A stretch of 64,000 nucleotides of DNA, taken from Macondimonas sp045864775. Its GTDB lineage: Bacteria > Pseudomonadota > Gammaproteobacteria > UBA5335. This document shows, piece by piece, positions 53,055-62,660 of the stretch. Position 1 is the stretch's first letter. The number at the start of each line of letters is the position of its first letter. The notes beneath the pieces are model-generated. The model saw only the letters and a list, made by a program, of their open reading frames with translations, did no database searches and was not told the origin of the DNA. The position numbers and the translations under genes were made by a program. The stretch lies in assembly GCA_045864775.1 (NCBI GenBank), contig BTVR01000001.1, positions 186,001 through 250,000 on the forward strand. Direction: 5' to 3'.

Positions 53055-53084
53055 AATCTAATCGGCAAGGTGCCGGACTGTCAA
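53055..53084 (-). promoter_or_regulatory. Promoter of the leuL-leuA transcript
   Basis: A perfect -35 TTGACA (53084-53079) and -10 TTAGAT (53061-53056, or TAGATT one base on) are 17-18 bases apart. The -35 contains the stop codon of the upstream efflux gene, so the two transcription units abut without a gap. Confidence 0.65.
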
Positions 53085-54655
53085 GGCGCGGCAGCCGTCC
53101 GGACCCCGGTCGACTCCGCGCTGTCCCAACTGCCGCCCAAGGCCCGTATCAGGTCGACGCTGGCGGCCAGGCGCTGGTTCAGTAGCGCGACGCTCGCGCG
53201 CTCGCTGTCCAGCAGGATCGTCTGGGCGTTTACCACATTGAGATACCCGACGAGGCCCGCCTTGTACTGATTGGTAGTGACCTCGAGCGACTGGCGCGCG
53301 AAGTCCTCGGTTTCGGACTGGGTAAGGGCCTCATCCGCGAGGATGCGCAGCGCCGCCAACTGATCTTCCACTTCCTGAAAAGCGCCCACCACGACGAGCC
53401 GGTAGCTGTCGGCGCTCGCATCGACGACGGCTTCGGCTTGCTGGACCTGTGCTTTGCGCAGGCCACCATCGAACAACGCCAAGGCCGCACGGGGTCCGAG
53501 AGACCAGAATCGGTTCGGCAGGCTGATCAGGTCACTGAGACTGGTTCCTTGATAGCCCCCATTGGCCGAGAGGGTGAGATTCGGAAAGTATGCGGCCTTG
53601 GCGACGCCGATCTGGGCGTTGGCCGCGGCGACGCGACGTTCGGCCGCCGCAATGTCTGGGCGGCGCTCGAGCAAGGCTGAAGGCAGGCCGGCGGGCACGA
53701 CAGGGATGGCCGGATCGTCCAGCGGCGAGGGCGGGAAATCGAACTGAGCCGGCGGCCGGCCGAGCAACACAGCCAACGCGTGCGCGAGTTGCGCGCGCTG
53801 GATTCCCAGGTCCTGGGCCTGGGCTTGAGTCGAACGCAGCTGTGTCTTGGCTTGCAGGACATCGGATCGCGACGTGACCCCGCTCTGGTAGCGGTTTTCG
53901 GCGATCTGCAAGGAACGCTCATACGCCGCCACGCTCTGGCCCAGCTTGTCCTGCAGCGTATCGTTGGCGCGCAGTGCAAAATAGACGCGTGTCAGTTGCG
54001 CCTGCATGCTGAGCCGCATGGATTGCAGATCCGCCGCGCTCGCAGCGAGGTTGGCTTCGTTGGACTCGACCTGCCGCCGCACGCGTCCCCACAGGTCGAT
54101 TTCCCAGCTGCTGCTGAGCCCGACGTTGTACTGGGTCTGCGGATCGAACTCGATGTCGGGCACCTGCACCGCTGGCGGGCGGACACGCAAGGCGCCAAAG
54201 GGTCCGAAGCGCTGCTCGGGAAGTTGTACCGGTTCTCGATTGAGGCCGGTCAGCGGGTCGGGGATCTGGCTGCGGGTCACCCCGGCGGAGCCGCCGAGCG
54301 TGGGAAAGAGCGCGGAACGGTTGGCCGCCAGCACTGCCTGCGCTTGTCGGAACTGGCTCTCGGCAATCCGTACGTTGAGATTGCCTTTGCTCAATTCAGC
54401 CTGCAAGGCGTCGAGCTTGGGGTCGCGGTAGATCTCCCACCAGGCGCCCCGGTTGTGGTGTGCGGCAGGTTCCGCCGGCTTCCAGTCGCCCATTTCCTTG
54501 TAGGCAGCCGGCGTCTCCAGTGTCGGACGCTCATAGTCGGGGCCGAGTTTGCAGGCGCTGAGCCCCATCATGCACGCCATTGCGCCGAGCCGCAGGCCCT
54601 TCGCGCCCCGCCGCGATGGGTGTGAACGAGAGCCGAAGAGGAAAGACGTGGCCAT
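53081..54655 (-). CDS. NodT-family outer-membrane efflux lipoprotein
   Basis: Outer-membrane channel (TolC/OprM type) of an RND tripartite pump. The 524-residue protein has a lipoprotein signal (MACMMGLSAC, lipobox LSAC), then CKLGPDYERPTLETPAAYK typical of NodT proteins. Long helical hairpins come in two repeats, with the family motif SSWEIDLWGRVRRQVE and RRPDIAAAERRVAAANAQIGVAKAAYFPNL. The ATG at 54655 follows AAGG. It is the last gene of the mdtABC-like operon, ten bases after the mdtC stop. Its stop codon forms part of the leuA promoter. Confidence 0.92.
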   Translation of the reverse strand: MATSFLFGSRSHPSRRGAKGLRLGAMACMMGLSACKLGPDYERPTLETPAAYKEMGDWKPAEPAAHHNRGAWWEIYRDPKLDALQAELSKGNLNVRIAESQFRQAQAVLAANRSALFPTLGGSAGVTRSQIPDPLTGLNREPVQLPEQRFGPFGALRVRPPAVQVPDIEFDPQTQYNVGLSSSWEIDLWGRVRRQVESNEANLAASAADLQSMRLSMQAQLTRVYFALRANDTLQDKLGQSVAAYERSLQIAENRYQSGVTSRSDVLQAKTQLRSTQAQAQDLGIQRAQLAHALAVLLGRPPAQFDFPPSPLDDPAIPVVPAGLPSALLERRPDIAAAERRVAAANAQIGVAKAAYFPNLTLSANGGYQGTSLSDLISLPNRFWSLGPRAALALFDGGLRKAQVQQAEAVVDASADSYRLVVVGAFQEVEDQLAALRILADEALTQSETEDFARQSLEVTTNQYKAGLVGYLNVVNAQTILLDSERASVALLNQRLAASVDLIRALGGSWDSAESTGVRTAAAP

Positions 54656-54665
54656 GCGTGTGCCT

Positions 54666-57600
54666 TCAATCAGTGACATGGATGGGACGGCGGTCGGTCG
54701 CCCAGTGCCGCTGGAACCACTGATGCAGTCGATCCATGTAGAGGTAGACGACGGGTGTCGTGTACAGCGTGAGGAACTGGCTGAACAATAGCCCGCCGAC
54801 GATGGCGATGCCGAGCGGCCGGCGCAGATCGGCGCCGTACCCCGTCGCAACCGCCAGGGGCAGGGCGCCGAGCGCCGCGGCAAGGGTGGTCATGAGAATG
54901 GGCCGAAGCCGGATCAGGGCCGCCTCGAAGATCGCCTCGCGAGGAGTCAGCCCGGCGTCGCGCTGGGTCTGAATGGCGACGTCGACCATCATGATGGCGT
55001 TCTTCTTCACGATGCCGATCAGCAGGAAGAGGCTGATCAAGGCCATGGCGTTGAGTTCGACCCCGGTGATCAGCAGCGCCAGGATGGCGCCCACCCCGGC
55101 AGAAGGCAGCGTCGAGAGAATCGTGATCGGGTGGATGAAGCTCTCGTAGAGAATGCCCAGCACGACGTAGATCGTGATCAGCGCCCCCAGCAGCAGCCAC
55201 GGCTCGGAGGAAAGCGACTTCTTGAACGCGAGCGCTTCACCCTGAAATCCGCCGCGGACCGAGGCCGGGGATCCGATCTGCGTCATCGCGCGCCGGATGA
55301 TCTGGTCGGCGTCGCTCAGCGATACGCCGGGCGCCAGATCGAAGGACAGCGTCGCGGCGGCGAACTGACCCTGGTGGTTCACGACGATGGGCCCGGTTGT
55401 CGTTTCGACGTGGCTGAAGGTCGAGAGCGGGACCAGCGTGCCGTTCTTTGCCGGCACGAACAGCTTATCCAGGCTCGCCGGGTCACGGGTGTCGGCGGGC
55501 CCTGCCGTCATCACGACGAAATACTGGTTGCGCTCGGCATAGATCGTTGACACCGGTCGTTGCCCGAACGCGTTGTACAGCGCGGCGTCGACGCGCGCCG
55601 GATCGACGCCGAGGCGCACGGCCGCGTCACGATCGATCACCACCTTGGCATGCAGGCCGCGGGTCTTGAGGTCGTTGTTGACGTCGACCAGTTGCGGCGA
55701 TTCCTTGAGGGCCGCCTCGAGGCGGGGCGCCCATTGGTAAAGGTCTTCGAGGTTGTCGCTCTGCAGCGTGTACTGATAGCGCGAGTTGGCAGGGCGGCCG
55801 CCGGGGCGGATGTCCTGCGGTCCCTGCAGGAACAGCGTCGCGCCGGGGATGTCGTTCACCTGGGTGCGCAGGCGCTCCATGACCTTGTGCGCCGGTAATT
55901 TCCGCTCCTCCAGGGGTTTGAGCGACACGAACACGAATCCGGTATTGCCCTGCGATTCGCCGCCGATGAAGGAGACCACGCTCTCCACGGCGGGATCTGC
56001 GCGCAGGATGTCCGTGAACTGCTGTTGCTTTTCCTGCATCGACTGGAAGGAGAGCGCCTGTTCCCCGCCGATGTAGCCGAGCAGCTTGCCGATGTCGTAC
56101 TGCGGCATCAGGCCCTTGGGGACGACCACGAACAGGAAGATGTTGAAGGCAAAGGTCGCGAAGAGCGACATCAGGGTCAGGAAGGAGTGGCGCAAGGCCC
56201 AGTCCAGGCTGGTGCGATACAGCCCGATCATGCGCTCGAAACCCCGATCGACGGCCCGGTGGAGCCGGCCCGGCTCACCGAAGGTGTCGGCGCGCAGGAG
56301 CCGGGCGCTCATCATGGGCGTCAGGGTCAGCGACACCACCATGGAAACCAACACCGCAAGCGACAGCGTTGCGCCAAATTCCTGGATCAGGCGCCCGATC
56401 ATCCCCCCCATGAGCACGATCGGCAGGAAAACGGCGACCAGCGACAACGTCATCGACACGACGGTGAAGCTCACTTCCCGGGTGCCGTCGAGCGCGGCCT
56501 GAAACGGCGAGCTGCCCTGTTCGAGATGGCGGATGATGTTCTCCAGTACCACGATGACGTCGTCAACGACGAAACCAGTGGCAATGGTGATCGCCATCAG
56601 CGACAGATTGTCGATGGTGTAGCCCATCAGATACAGCGCGCCGAAGGTGCCGATCAGGGACACTGGCAGCGCCACCGCCGGAATGAGCGTGGCGCGGGCA
56701 TTGCGCAGGAACAGCAGCACGACGCCCAGCACCAGGATAGTGGAGATCACGATCGTCAGTTCCACCTCGTGGAGCGACGCGCGTATCGTTTCCGACTGGT
56801 CGAGTTCGACGGTCAGATTCACCCCGCCGGGAACCGACGCCTTGAGTTCCGGCAACAGCGCCTTGACGCGGTCGACGGTTTCGATGACGTTCGCGCCCGG
56901 TTGCCGGCGCAGCGTGATCAACACCGCCGGTTTGCCGTTCGCGGTGCCGGCGTTGCGCACGTCCTGAACGGAGTCGCGCACCTCGGCGATGTCCCGCAGA
57001 TGCACGGGCGAGTCCTGGACGTAGGCAACGACCAGATCGCGAAACGCATCGGCCGTCTTGGCCTGATCGTTCGCATGGATCAGCCAGCGATTCTCACCGT
57101 CCTCGAGGAAGCCCTTGGGCCGGTTGGCATTGGCGCCGGCCAGCGTCTGCCGGATCTGCTCGAGGCTGAGACCGTATTTGTTGACCGCATCGAGGTTGAG
57201 CTCCACCCGCACGGCCGGCAGCGCGGACCCGCCCAGTTCCACTTGACCGACCCCCAACACCTGGGAAAGCTTCTGTGCCAGCACGGTGGAGGCGGCGTCG
57301 TACATCTGACCCGGCGTCAAGGTGTCGGAGGTCAGCGAAATGACCAGCACCGGCGAATCGGCGGGATTCGCCTTGCGGTAGATGGGGTTGGTCGGCAGGT
57401 TGGCGGGCAGCAGGCTGCGCGCGGCGTTGATGGCGGCCTGCACGTCGCGCGCCGCGCCGTCGATGTTCCGGTTGACGTCGAACTGGATGATGATGCGGGT
57501 AAAGCCGATGGAACTCGCCGAGCTCATCTCCTCGATGCCCGCGATGCGTCCGAGCTGGCGTTCGAGCGGTGTGGCGACCGTGGTGGCCATGGTCTCCGGG

Positions 57601-57764
57601 CTGGCGCCGGGCAGGCGCGCGATCACGACGATGGTCGGGAAGTCGATCTGCGGCATCGGTGCCACGGGCATGAGCGAGAAGCCGAGCAACCCCGACAGCG
57701 TGATCGCCAGCGTCAGCAGCGTGGTGGCGACGGGCCGATAGATGAAGAACGCGCCGAGGTTCAA
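54666..57764 (-). CDS. mdtC: RND multidrug efflux transporter, MdtC-like
   Basis: A 1032-residue inner-membrane proton-driven transporter, one of two different subunits of an MdtBC-type heterotrimer. It starts NLGAFFIYRPVATTLLTLAI, has RND motifs PGASPETMATTVATPLERQL and the proton-relay ATGFVVDDVIVVLENI, and ends with IVGGLLFSQFLTLYTTPVVYLYM. The start is a TTG that overlaps the mdtB stop (TTGA), supported by alignment of the N-terminus with the family. Expected substrates are bile-like and other amphipathic drugs, but substrate choice is not visible. Confidence 0.93.
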   Translation of the reverse strand: MNLGAFFIYRPVATTLLTLAITLSGLLGFSLMPVAPMPQIDFPTIVVIARLPGASPETMATTVATPLERQLGRIAGIEEMSSASSIGFTRIIIQFDVNRNIDGAARDVQAAINAARSLLPANLPTNPIYRKANPADSPVLVISLTSDTLTPGQMYDAASTVLAQKLSQVLGVGQVELGGSALPAVRVELNLDAVNKYGLSLEQIRQTLAGANANRPKGFLEDGENRWLIHANDQAKTADAFRDLVVAYVQDSPVHLRDIAEVRDSVQDVRNAGTANGKPAVLITLRRQPGANVIETVDRVKALLPELKASVPGGVNLTVELDQSETIRASLHEVELTIVISTILVLGVVLLFLRNARATLIPAVALPVSLIGTFGALYLMGYTIDNLSLMAITIATGFVVDDVIVVLENIIRHLEQGSSPFQAALDGTREVSFTVVSMTLSLVAVFLPIVLMGGMIGRLIQEFGATLSLAVLVSMVVSLTLTPMMSARLLRADTFGEPGRLHRAVDRGFERMIGLYRTSLDWALRHSFLTLMSLFATFAFNIFLFVVVPKGLMPQYDIGKLLGYIGGEQALSFQSMQEKQQQFTDILRADPAVESVVSFIGGESQGNTGFVFVSLKPLEERKLPAHKVMERLRTQVNDIPGATLFLQGPQDIRPGGRPANSRYQYTLQSDNLEDLYQWAPRLEAALKESPQLVDVNNDLKTRGLHAKVVIDRDAAVRLGVDPARVDAALYNAFGQRPVSTIYAERNQYFVVMTAGPADTRDPASLDKLFVPAKNGTLVPLSTFSHVETTTGPIVVNHQGQFAAATLSFDLAPGVSLSDADQIIRRAMTQIGSPASVRGGFQGEALAFKKSLSSEPWLLLGALITIYVVLGILYESFIHPITILSTLPSAGVGAILALLITGVELNAMALISLFLLIGIVKKNAIMMVDVAIQTQRDAGLTPREAIFEAALIRLRPILMTTLAAALGALPLAVATGYGADLRRPLGIAIVGGLLFSQFLTLYTTPVVYLYMDRLHQWFQRHWATDRRPIHVTD

Positions 57765-60700
57765 GCGCTGCCCTCGTGTGCCGGGCCGACACGGCGGCTC
57801 ACGCGTTCGGAGAGATCCGCGAAGGCCAGGTAGATCACCGGCGTGGTGAACAACGTGAGCATCTGGCTCAGGACGAGACCGCCGACCAGCGTCAGTCCGA
57901 GCGGACGGCGCAGCTCGGCGCCGACACCCGTGCTCAACATCATCGGCAAGGCGCTCAGCAAGGCGGCCATCGTCGTCATCAGAATCGGGCGGAAGCGCAG
58001 CAGGCAGGCCTCGAAAATGGCCTCACGCGGTGATTTGCCCGCCGAGCGCTCGGCGTCCAGGGCGAAGTCGACCATCATGATGGCGTTCTTCTTCACGATG
58101 CCGATCAGCAACACGATGCCGATGATGCCGATCACGTCCAGTGGATGGCCGGTCAGCAAGAGTGCCAGCAGGGCGCCCACGCCCGCCGAGGGCAGGGTCG
58201 AGAGAATGGTGATCGGGTGGATGTAGCTCTCATAGAGCATGCCCAGGACGATGTACATGCAGACGATGGCGGCGACCAGGAGAAGCGTCTGATTGGCGAG
58301 CGAAGCCCGGAAGGCGAGGGCGTCGCCCTGGAAGCGGGTCTGCAGGCTGGCCGGCGGGGACAGTTCGGCGAGCGTGGCCTCGATGTCGGCGACGGCCGCG
58401 CCCAGTGAGGTGTCCGGCGCCAGGTTGAAGGAGATGGTGGCCGCGGGGAACTGACCCAGATGCTGGATGAGGATCGGCGTCGTGCGCTCCTCGACCCGCG
58501 CAAGGGCGCTGAGCGGCACCTGCACGCCAGCGGGAGAGGGCACGTAGATGCGCTCCAGCGCCCGGAGGCTGCGCTGGAGTTCGGGGTCGAGTTCCAGCAC
58601 CACGCGATATTGATTCGACTGCGTAAAGATCGTCGAGACGATGCGTTGACCAAAGGCGTTATAGAGCGCGTTGTCGATGGCCGCCGCCGTGATGCCGTAG
58701 CGCGCCGCCGCATTGCGGTCGATGGCGAGATAGGCTTGCAGGCCGCCGGTCTGCAGATTGTTGTTGACATCACGCAGCGCCGGCAGCGATTGCAGGCGCT
58801 CCGTGATCGGCGTCGCCCAATCCGCCAACTCGGCCGCATCGGGATCCTGCAGGGTCAATTGATACTGGGTGCGCGAGACGAGATTGCCGATGCTGAGATC
58901 CTGCAAGGGCTGCAGATAGACCGAAATCCCCGGCAGGTCCTTGACGCGCGCCTGCAGATCGCGCATGACGGCGTGCGCATCGGCGTCTCGCTCGGCGTGT
59001 GGTTTGAGCTGGATCATCACCCGCCCGCTGTTGAGCGTGGGGTTCGTGCTGTCGACGCCGATGAACGAGGTGACGCCGGCGACGGCGGGATCCTCGAGCA
59101 GGGCGGCCACCAGGGCCTGTTGGCGCTCGGCCATGGCCTGGAAGGAAATGGACTGGGGGGCCTCGGAAATACCCTGGATGAGCCCCGTGTCCTGGGGCGG
59201 CAGGAAACCCTTCGGAATCAGCACGTAAAGCGCGAGCGTCAACAGCAGCGTGATCAGGGCGACGGCCTGCATGGGTCGGGGGCGGTCCAGCACCCGCGTC
59301 AGCAAGCGGCCGTAGCGGGCGATGACGTCGTCCAGAAAGCGGCCCTGCGCGAGTTCGGAGTGCCGTCCGGCGGGCGCGCGGTGCAACAGCCGCGCGCACA
59401 TCATGGGCGTGAGGGTGAGCGAAACCACCGCCGAGATGAGGATCGACACGGCCAGCGTGAGTGCAAACTCGCGAAACAGGCGGCCGATGACGTCGCCCAT
59501 GAAGAGCAGCGGGATCAGGACCGCGACCAGGGACACCGTCAGCGAGATGATGGTGAACCCGATCTGGCGCGACCCCTTGAGCGCCGCTTCGAGCGGAGAT
59601 TCGCCGGCCTCCAGATAGCGGCTGATGTTCTCGATCACCACGATGGCATCGTCGACGACGAAGCCCGCGGCAATGGTGAGCGCCATCAGCGTCAGGTTGT
59701 TGACACTGAAGCCCGCCAGATACATGAACGCGAAGGTGCCGATGAGCGACAGGGGTACGGCCACGCTGGGGATGATCGTCGCCGTGAGGTTGCGCAGAAA
59801 CAGGAAGATGACCATGACGACCAGCGCCACAGCCAGCATGAGCTCGAACTGAACGTCATGCACGGAGGCGCGGATGGTGGTGGTGCGGTCGGACACCACC
59901 GTCAGGTTCACCGCGGCCGGCAGGGACTCCTGCAGGCGCGGCAGCAGCTCCTTGATGCGATCTACCACCTCGATCACGTTGGCGCCCGGCTGGCGCTGGA
60001 TGTTCACCAGCACGGCGGGTTCCTTGCCGTACCAGGCGGCCTGACGGGTGTTCTCGACATCGCGGACCACCCGCGCGAGTTGGTGCAGTCGCACCGGCGC
60101 GCCGTTGCGATAGGCCACCACCATCTGCGCGAACTGCTCGGCGGTGAGCAACTGGTCGTTCGCGTCGATCGTATAGGCCCGATCCGGGCCGTCGAAACTG
60201 CCTTTGGCCTGGTTGACGTTGTTCGCACCCACCGCGCTGCGCAGGTCCTCGAGGCTGAGGTTGTAGGCCGCCAGCGCCCGTGGATCGGCCTGGATGCGGA
60301 TGGCCGGGCGCTGCCCGCCGCTGAGGCTGACGAGGCCCACGCCACTGACCTGTGCGAGCTTCTGTCCGAGCCGCGTGTCCGCCAGATCCTCGACCTCGGG
60401 CAAGGGGAGATTCCGGGAGGTCAGCGCCAGCGTCATGATCGGCGCATCGGCCGGGTTGATCTTGTTGTAAACGGGTGGATTCGGCAGATCGAACGGCAGG
60501 AAGGTGTTGGCCGCATTGATCGCGGCCTGGACCTGCTGCTCGGCGATGTCGAGCGTCAGGTCGAGGGAGAATTGCAGGGTGATGACCGAGGCGCCGCCGG
60601 AACTGGTGGAGGTCATCTGGTTGAGGCCGGCCATCTGCCCGAGCTGACGCTCCAGCGGCGCCGTCACCGAGGACACCATGACCTCGGGGCTCGCGCCCGG

Positions 60701-60853
60701 GTAGAGGGTCACGACCTGGATGGTTGGATACTCCACCTGCGGCAGGGCCGCCAGCGGCAGGAATCGATAGCCCAGCAACCCCGCGATCAGCAGGGCCGCC
60801 ATGATGAGCGAGGTCGCGACCGGCCGCAGGATGAACGGGCGGGATGGATTCAT
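57761..60853 (-). CDS. mdtB: RND multidrug efflux transporter, MdtB-like
   Basis: A 1030-residue partner of the MdtC-like protein. It starts MNPSRPFILRPVATSLIMAAL, with PGASPEVMVSSVTAPLERQLGQMAGL, the proton-relay AAGFVVDDAIVVIENISRYLE and PTLNSGRVMIQLKPHAERD in the porter domain. MdtB and MdtC assemble as a 2:1 trimer in E. coli. It overlaps mdtA upstream by four bases (ATGA). Confidence 0.94.
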   Translation of the reverse strand: MNPSRPFILRPVATSLIMAALLIAGLLGYRFLPLAALPQVEYPTIQVVTLYPGASPEVMVSSVTAPLERQLGQMAGLNQMTSTSSGGASVITLQFSLDLTLDIAEQQVQAAINAANTFLPFDLPNPPVYNKINPADAPIMTLALTSRNLPLPEVEDLADTRLGQKLAQVSGVGLVSLSGGQRPAIRIQADPRALAAYNLSLEDLRSAVGANNVNQAKGSFDGPDRAYTIDANDQLLTAEQFAQMVVAYRNGAPVRLHQLARVVRDVENTRQAAWYGKEPAVLVNIQRQPGANVIEVVDRIKELLPRLQESLPAAVNLTVVSDRTTTIRASVHDVQFELMLAVALVVMVIFLFLRNLTATIIPSVAVPLSLIGTFAFMYLAGFSVNNLTLMALTIAAGFVVDDAIVVIENISRYLEAGESPLEAALKGSRQIGFTIISLTVSLVAVLIPLLFMGDVIGRLFREFALTLAVSILISAVVSLTLTPMMCARLLHRAPAGRHSELAQGRFLDDVIARYGRLLTRVLDRPRPMQAVALITLLLTLALYVLIPKGFLPPQDTGLIQGISEAPQSISFQAMAERQQALVAALLEDPAVAGVTSFIGVDSTNPTLNSGRVMIQLKPHAERDADAHAVMRDLQARVKDLPGISVYLQPLQDLSIGNLVSRTQYQLTLQDPDAAELADWATPITERLQSLPALRDVNNNLQTGGLQAYLAIDRNAAARYGITAAAIDNALYNAFGQRIVSTIFTQSNQYRVVLELDPELQRSLRALERIYVPSPAGVQVPLSALARVEERTTPILIQHLGQFPAATISFNLAPDTSLGAAVADIEATLAELSPPASLQTRFQGDALAFRASLANQTLLLVAAIVCMYIVLGMLYESYIHPITILSTLPSAGVGALLALLLTGHPLDVIGIIGIVLLIGIVKKNAIMMVDFALDAERSAGKSPREAIFEACLLRFRPILMTTMAALLSALPMMLSTGVGAELRRPLGLTLVGGLVLSQMLTLFTTPVIYLAFADLSERVSRRVGPAHEGSA

Positions 60854-62052
60854 GGGGTCCGGCTGCCAGCGGCGGGCGCCGGCTTCTCGATGACCTCGAC
60901 GGCCTTGCCTTCCGACAGCTTTTCGGTGCCGTCGATGACGATGCGTTCCCCCGCCTTCAGGCCGCTGCGAACGGCGGTCAGGCCGCGATCCCGAGTGCCC
61001 GTCTCCACCGGGCGCGCGGCCACGGTCTGGTCCCCGCTGATCACCCAGACGTAAGTCCCCTGGGCGCCGCGCTGGATCGCGGCGTCGGGGATGACCACGG
61101 CGTTGCGCTGCGTGTTGAGCAGCAAGCGCGCGTTGACGAACTGATTGGGGAACAGCATCTCGTCCCCGTTGGGAAACTGGGCCTTCAGGCGGACCATGCC
61201 GGTGGCGCTGTTGATCCGATTGTCGATCGCGGCGAGCTGTCCCTGACCCAGGGTGCGCGACTGGTCGCGATTGAACGCGGTCACCGGCAGCGATGCCTGC
61301 CGCAGCCGCTCGCGCACCCTGGGGAGATCATCCTCGGGGATGTCGAAGAGCACGCCGATGGGCTGGGTTTGCGTGATGACGGCCAGACCGTTCGGGTCGC
61401 CGGCGCGCACCAGATTGCCCCGATCCACGCTGCGCAGGCCGATCCGGCCGCTGATCGGCGCGGTGATGCGGGTGTAATCGAGTTGCAACCGCGCATTGTT
61501 CACCTGCGCACGATCCCCCTGCAGGGCGGCCTCATACTGGCGCACCAGCGCTTCCTGGGTCGATACCTGCTGTTGGGCGATGGAATCCTGTTTGAGAAGT
61601 TGCTGATAGCGCGCGAGGTCCTGACGGGCATTGGTCAGCAGCGCTTCGTCGCGGGCCAGTTGCGCCTGAGCCTGCTCGAGCTGGATCTGAAAAGGCCGGG
61701 CATCGATCTCGGCGAGCAGCTCGCCGGCCTTGACCATCTGGCCCTCGTCGAAATGCAAGGCAATGAGTTCACCGTCGACGCGGCTGCGGATGGTGACCGA
61801 ATTCAGTGGCGTGACCGTGCCCAGGCCCTCGAGGTAGATGCTGAGGTCGCCGGTCTTCACTGTCGCCGCCGACACCGGCGCGGGCCGCTCGGGCGTCTGC
61901 ACCTGCGCTTCCGGTTGCCGGTCCCAGAGCAGGAGTGCTGCGCCGCCAACGGCAATCGTCAGCACCAGCGCCCACCCGCGGGGCCCGGCCCACCAGGCGC
62001 GTTGCGCCGCTCGGCCGGAACGCTGAGAACCAGGGGTAAGCGATGTGGTCAT
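60850..62052 (-). CDS. mdtA: RND efflux membrane-fusion protein, MdtA-like
   Basis: Periplasmic adaptor of the pump, 400 residues: N-terminal membrane anchor (WALVLTIAVGGAALLLW), lipoyl-like domain SVTIRSRVDGELIALHFDEGQMVKAGELLAEID, an alpha hairpin rich in Gln/Ala, the second lipoyl half RITAPISGRIGLRSVDRGNLV, and beta-barrel domains. First gene of the mdtABC-nodT operon. The ATG at 62052 gives the usual short cytoplasmic leader; no regulator gene (BaeSR) is adjacent. Confidence 0.94.
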   Translation of the reverse strand: MTTSLTPGSQRSGRAAQRAWWAGPRGWALVLTIAVGGAALLLWDRQPEAQVQTPERPAPVSAATVKTGDLSIYLEGLGTVTPLNSVTIRSRVDGELIALHFDEGQMVKAGELLAEIDARPFQIQLEQAQAQLARDEALLTNARQDLARYQQLLKQDSIAQQQVSTQEALVRQYEAALQGDRAQVNNARLQLDYTRITAPISGRIGLRSVDRGNLVRAGDPNGLAVITQTQPIGVLFDIPEDDLPRVRERLRQASLPVTAFNRDQSRTLGQGQLAAIDNRINSATGMVRLKAQFPNGDEMLFPNQFVNARLLLNTQRNAVVIPDAAIQRGAQGTYVWVISGDQTVAARPVETGTRDRGLTAVRSGLKAGERIVIDGTEKLSEGKAVEVIEKPAPAAGSRTP

Positions 62053-62260
62053 GGAGATTCCCGAGAAGAGCGATAAGGGTGAGAGACGGCCAGCGTGCAC
62101 CTTGGGAAGCGGGATTGTAGCCGGTTCTTTCCACAGATCGGCAGCGTGCGCCGGCTTCTTGAGATGCGCAGAACGATTGGACCGTGTTCATGCGGCGTCG
62201 AGTCGCGCACCGATCCCCGTTGCGCGGCCGGTGCGCTGCGGGCTGAACTCCCTGCGCGGC

Positions 62261-62566
62261 TCAGGGCTCCGAGGCGGGCGGCTTGACGCCGTCGATCAGT
62301 CCCTTCATGTGGTGCCGCATTTTTTGCTGGGCCTGATCGCGCTCGGTGCGGTCGATGTAACCGTCCTTGTTCGCATCGAGCATGGCAAAGCGACGCTCCT
62401 GCATGGCCGTGAACTCCGACTTGCTGATGCGTCCGTCATCATCGCCGTCCGCCTTGTCCCACATGTGCTGCATCATCCTGGGGGCTTCGTCCTGCGGCTG
62501 CGCCCAGACGTTCACCGACAGGGTCAGAAGCAACGTTGTCAAACAGAATCCGATACCGCGTTGCAT
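62261..62566 (-). CDS. Exported EF-hand protein
   Basis: A 101-residue protein with a signal peptide (CLTTLLLTLSVNVWAQ) and two EF-hand calcium loops, DKADGDDDGRIS and DANKDGYIDRTE, followed by a Met/His-containing tail (QQKMRHHMKGLID). GGAGG lies seven bases before the ATG at 62566. Similar small periplasmic calcium sensors occur in many proteobacteria; the role is unknown. Confidence 0.85.
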   Translation of the reverse strand: MQRGIGFCLTTLLLTLSVNVWAQPQDEAPRMMQHMWDKADGDDDGRISKSEFTAMQERRFAMLDANKDGYIDRTERDQAQQKMRHHMKGLIDGVKPPASEP

Positions 62567-62660
62567 GGCGTTTCCTCCAAGGTTGATCATCGAACATGCC
62601 GGCACGACGATGGCCTCTGCGTCCGCCCTTGTGAAGCTGTCGCCTGCAAACGACTTGCCA

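Noticed and set aside
52805..53068. 87-codon frame overlapping the leuA leader
   Set aside because: It runs through the leader hairpins in another frame and has no protein similarity; the short Leu-rich frame explains the region better.
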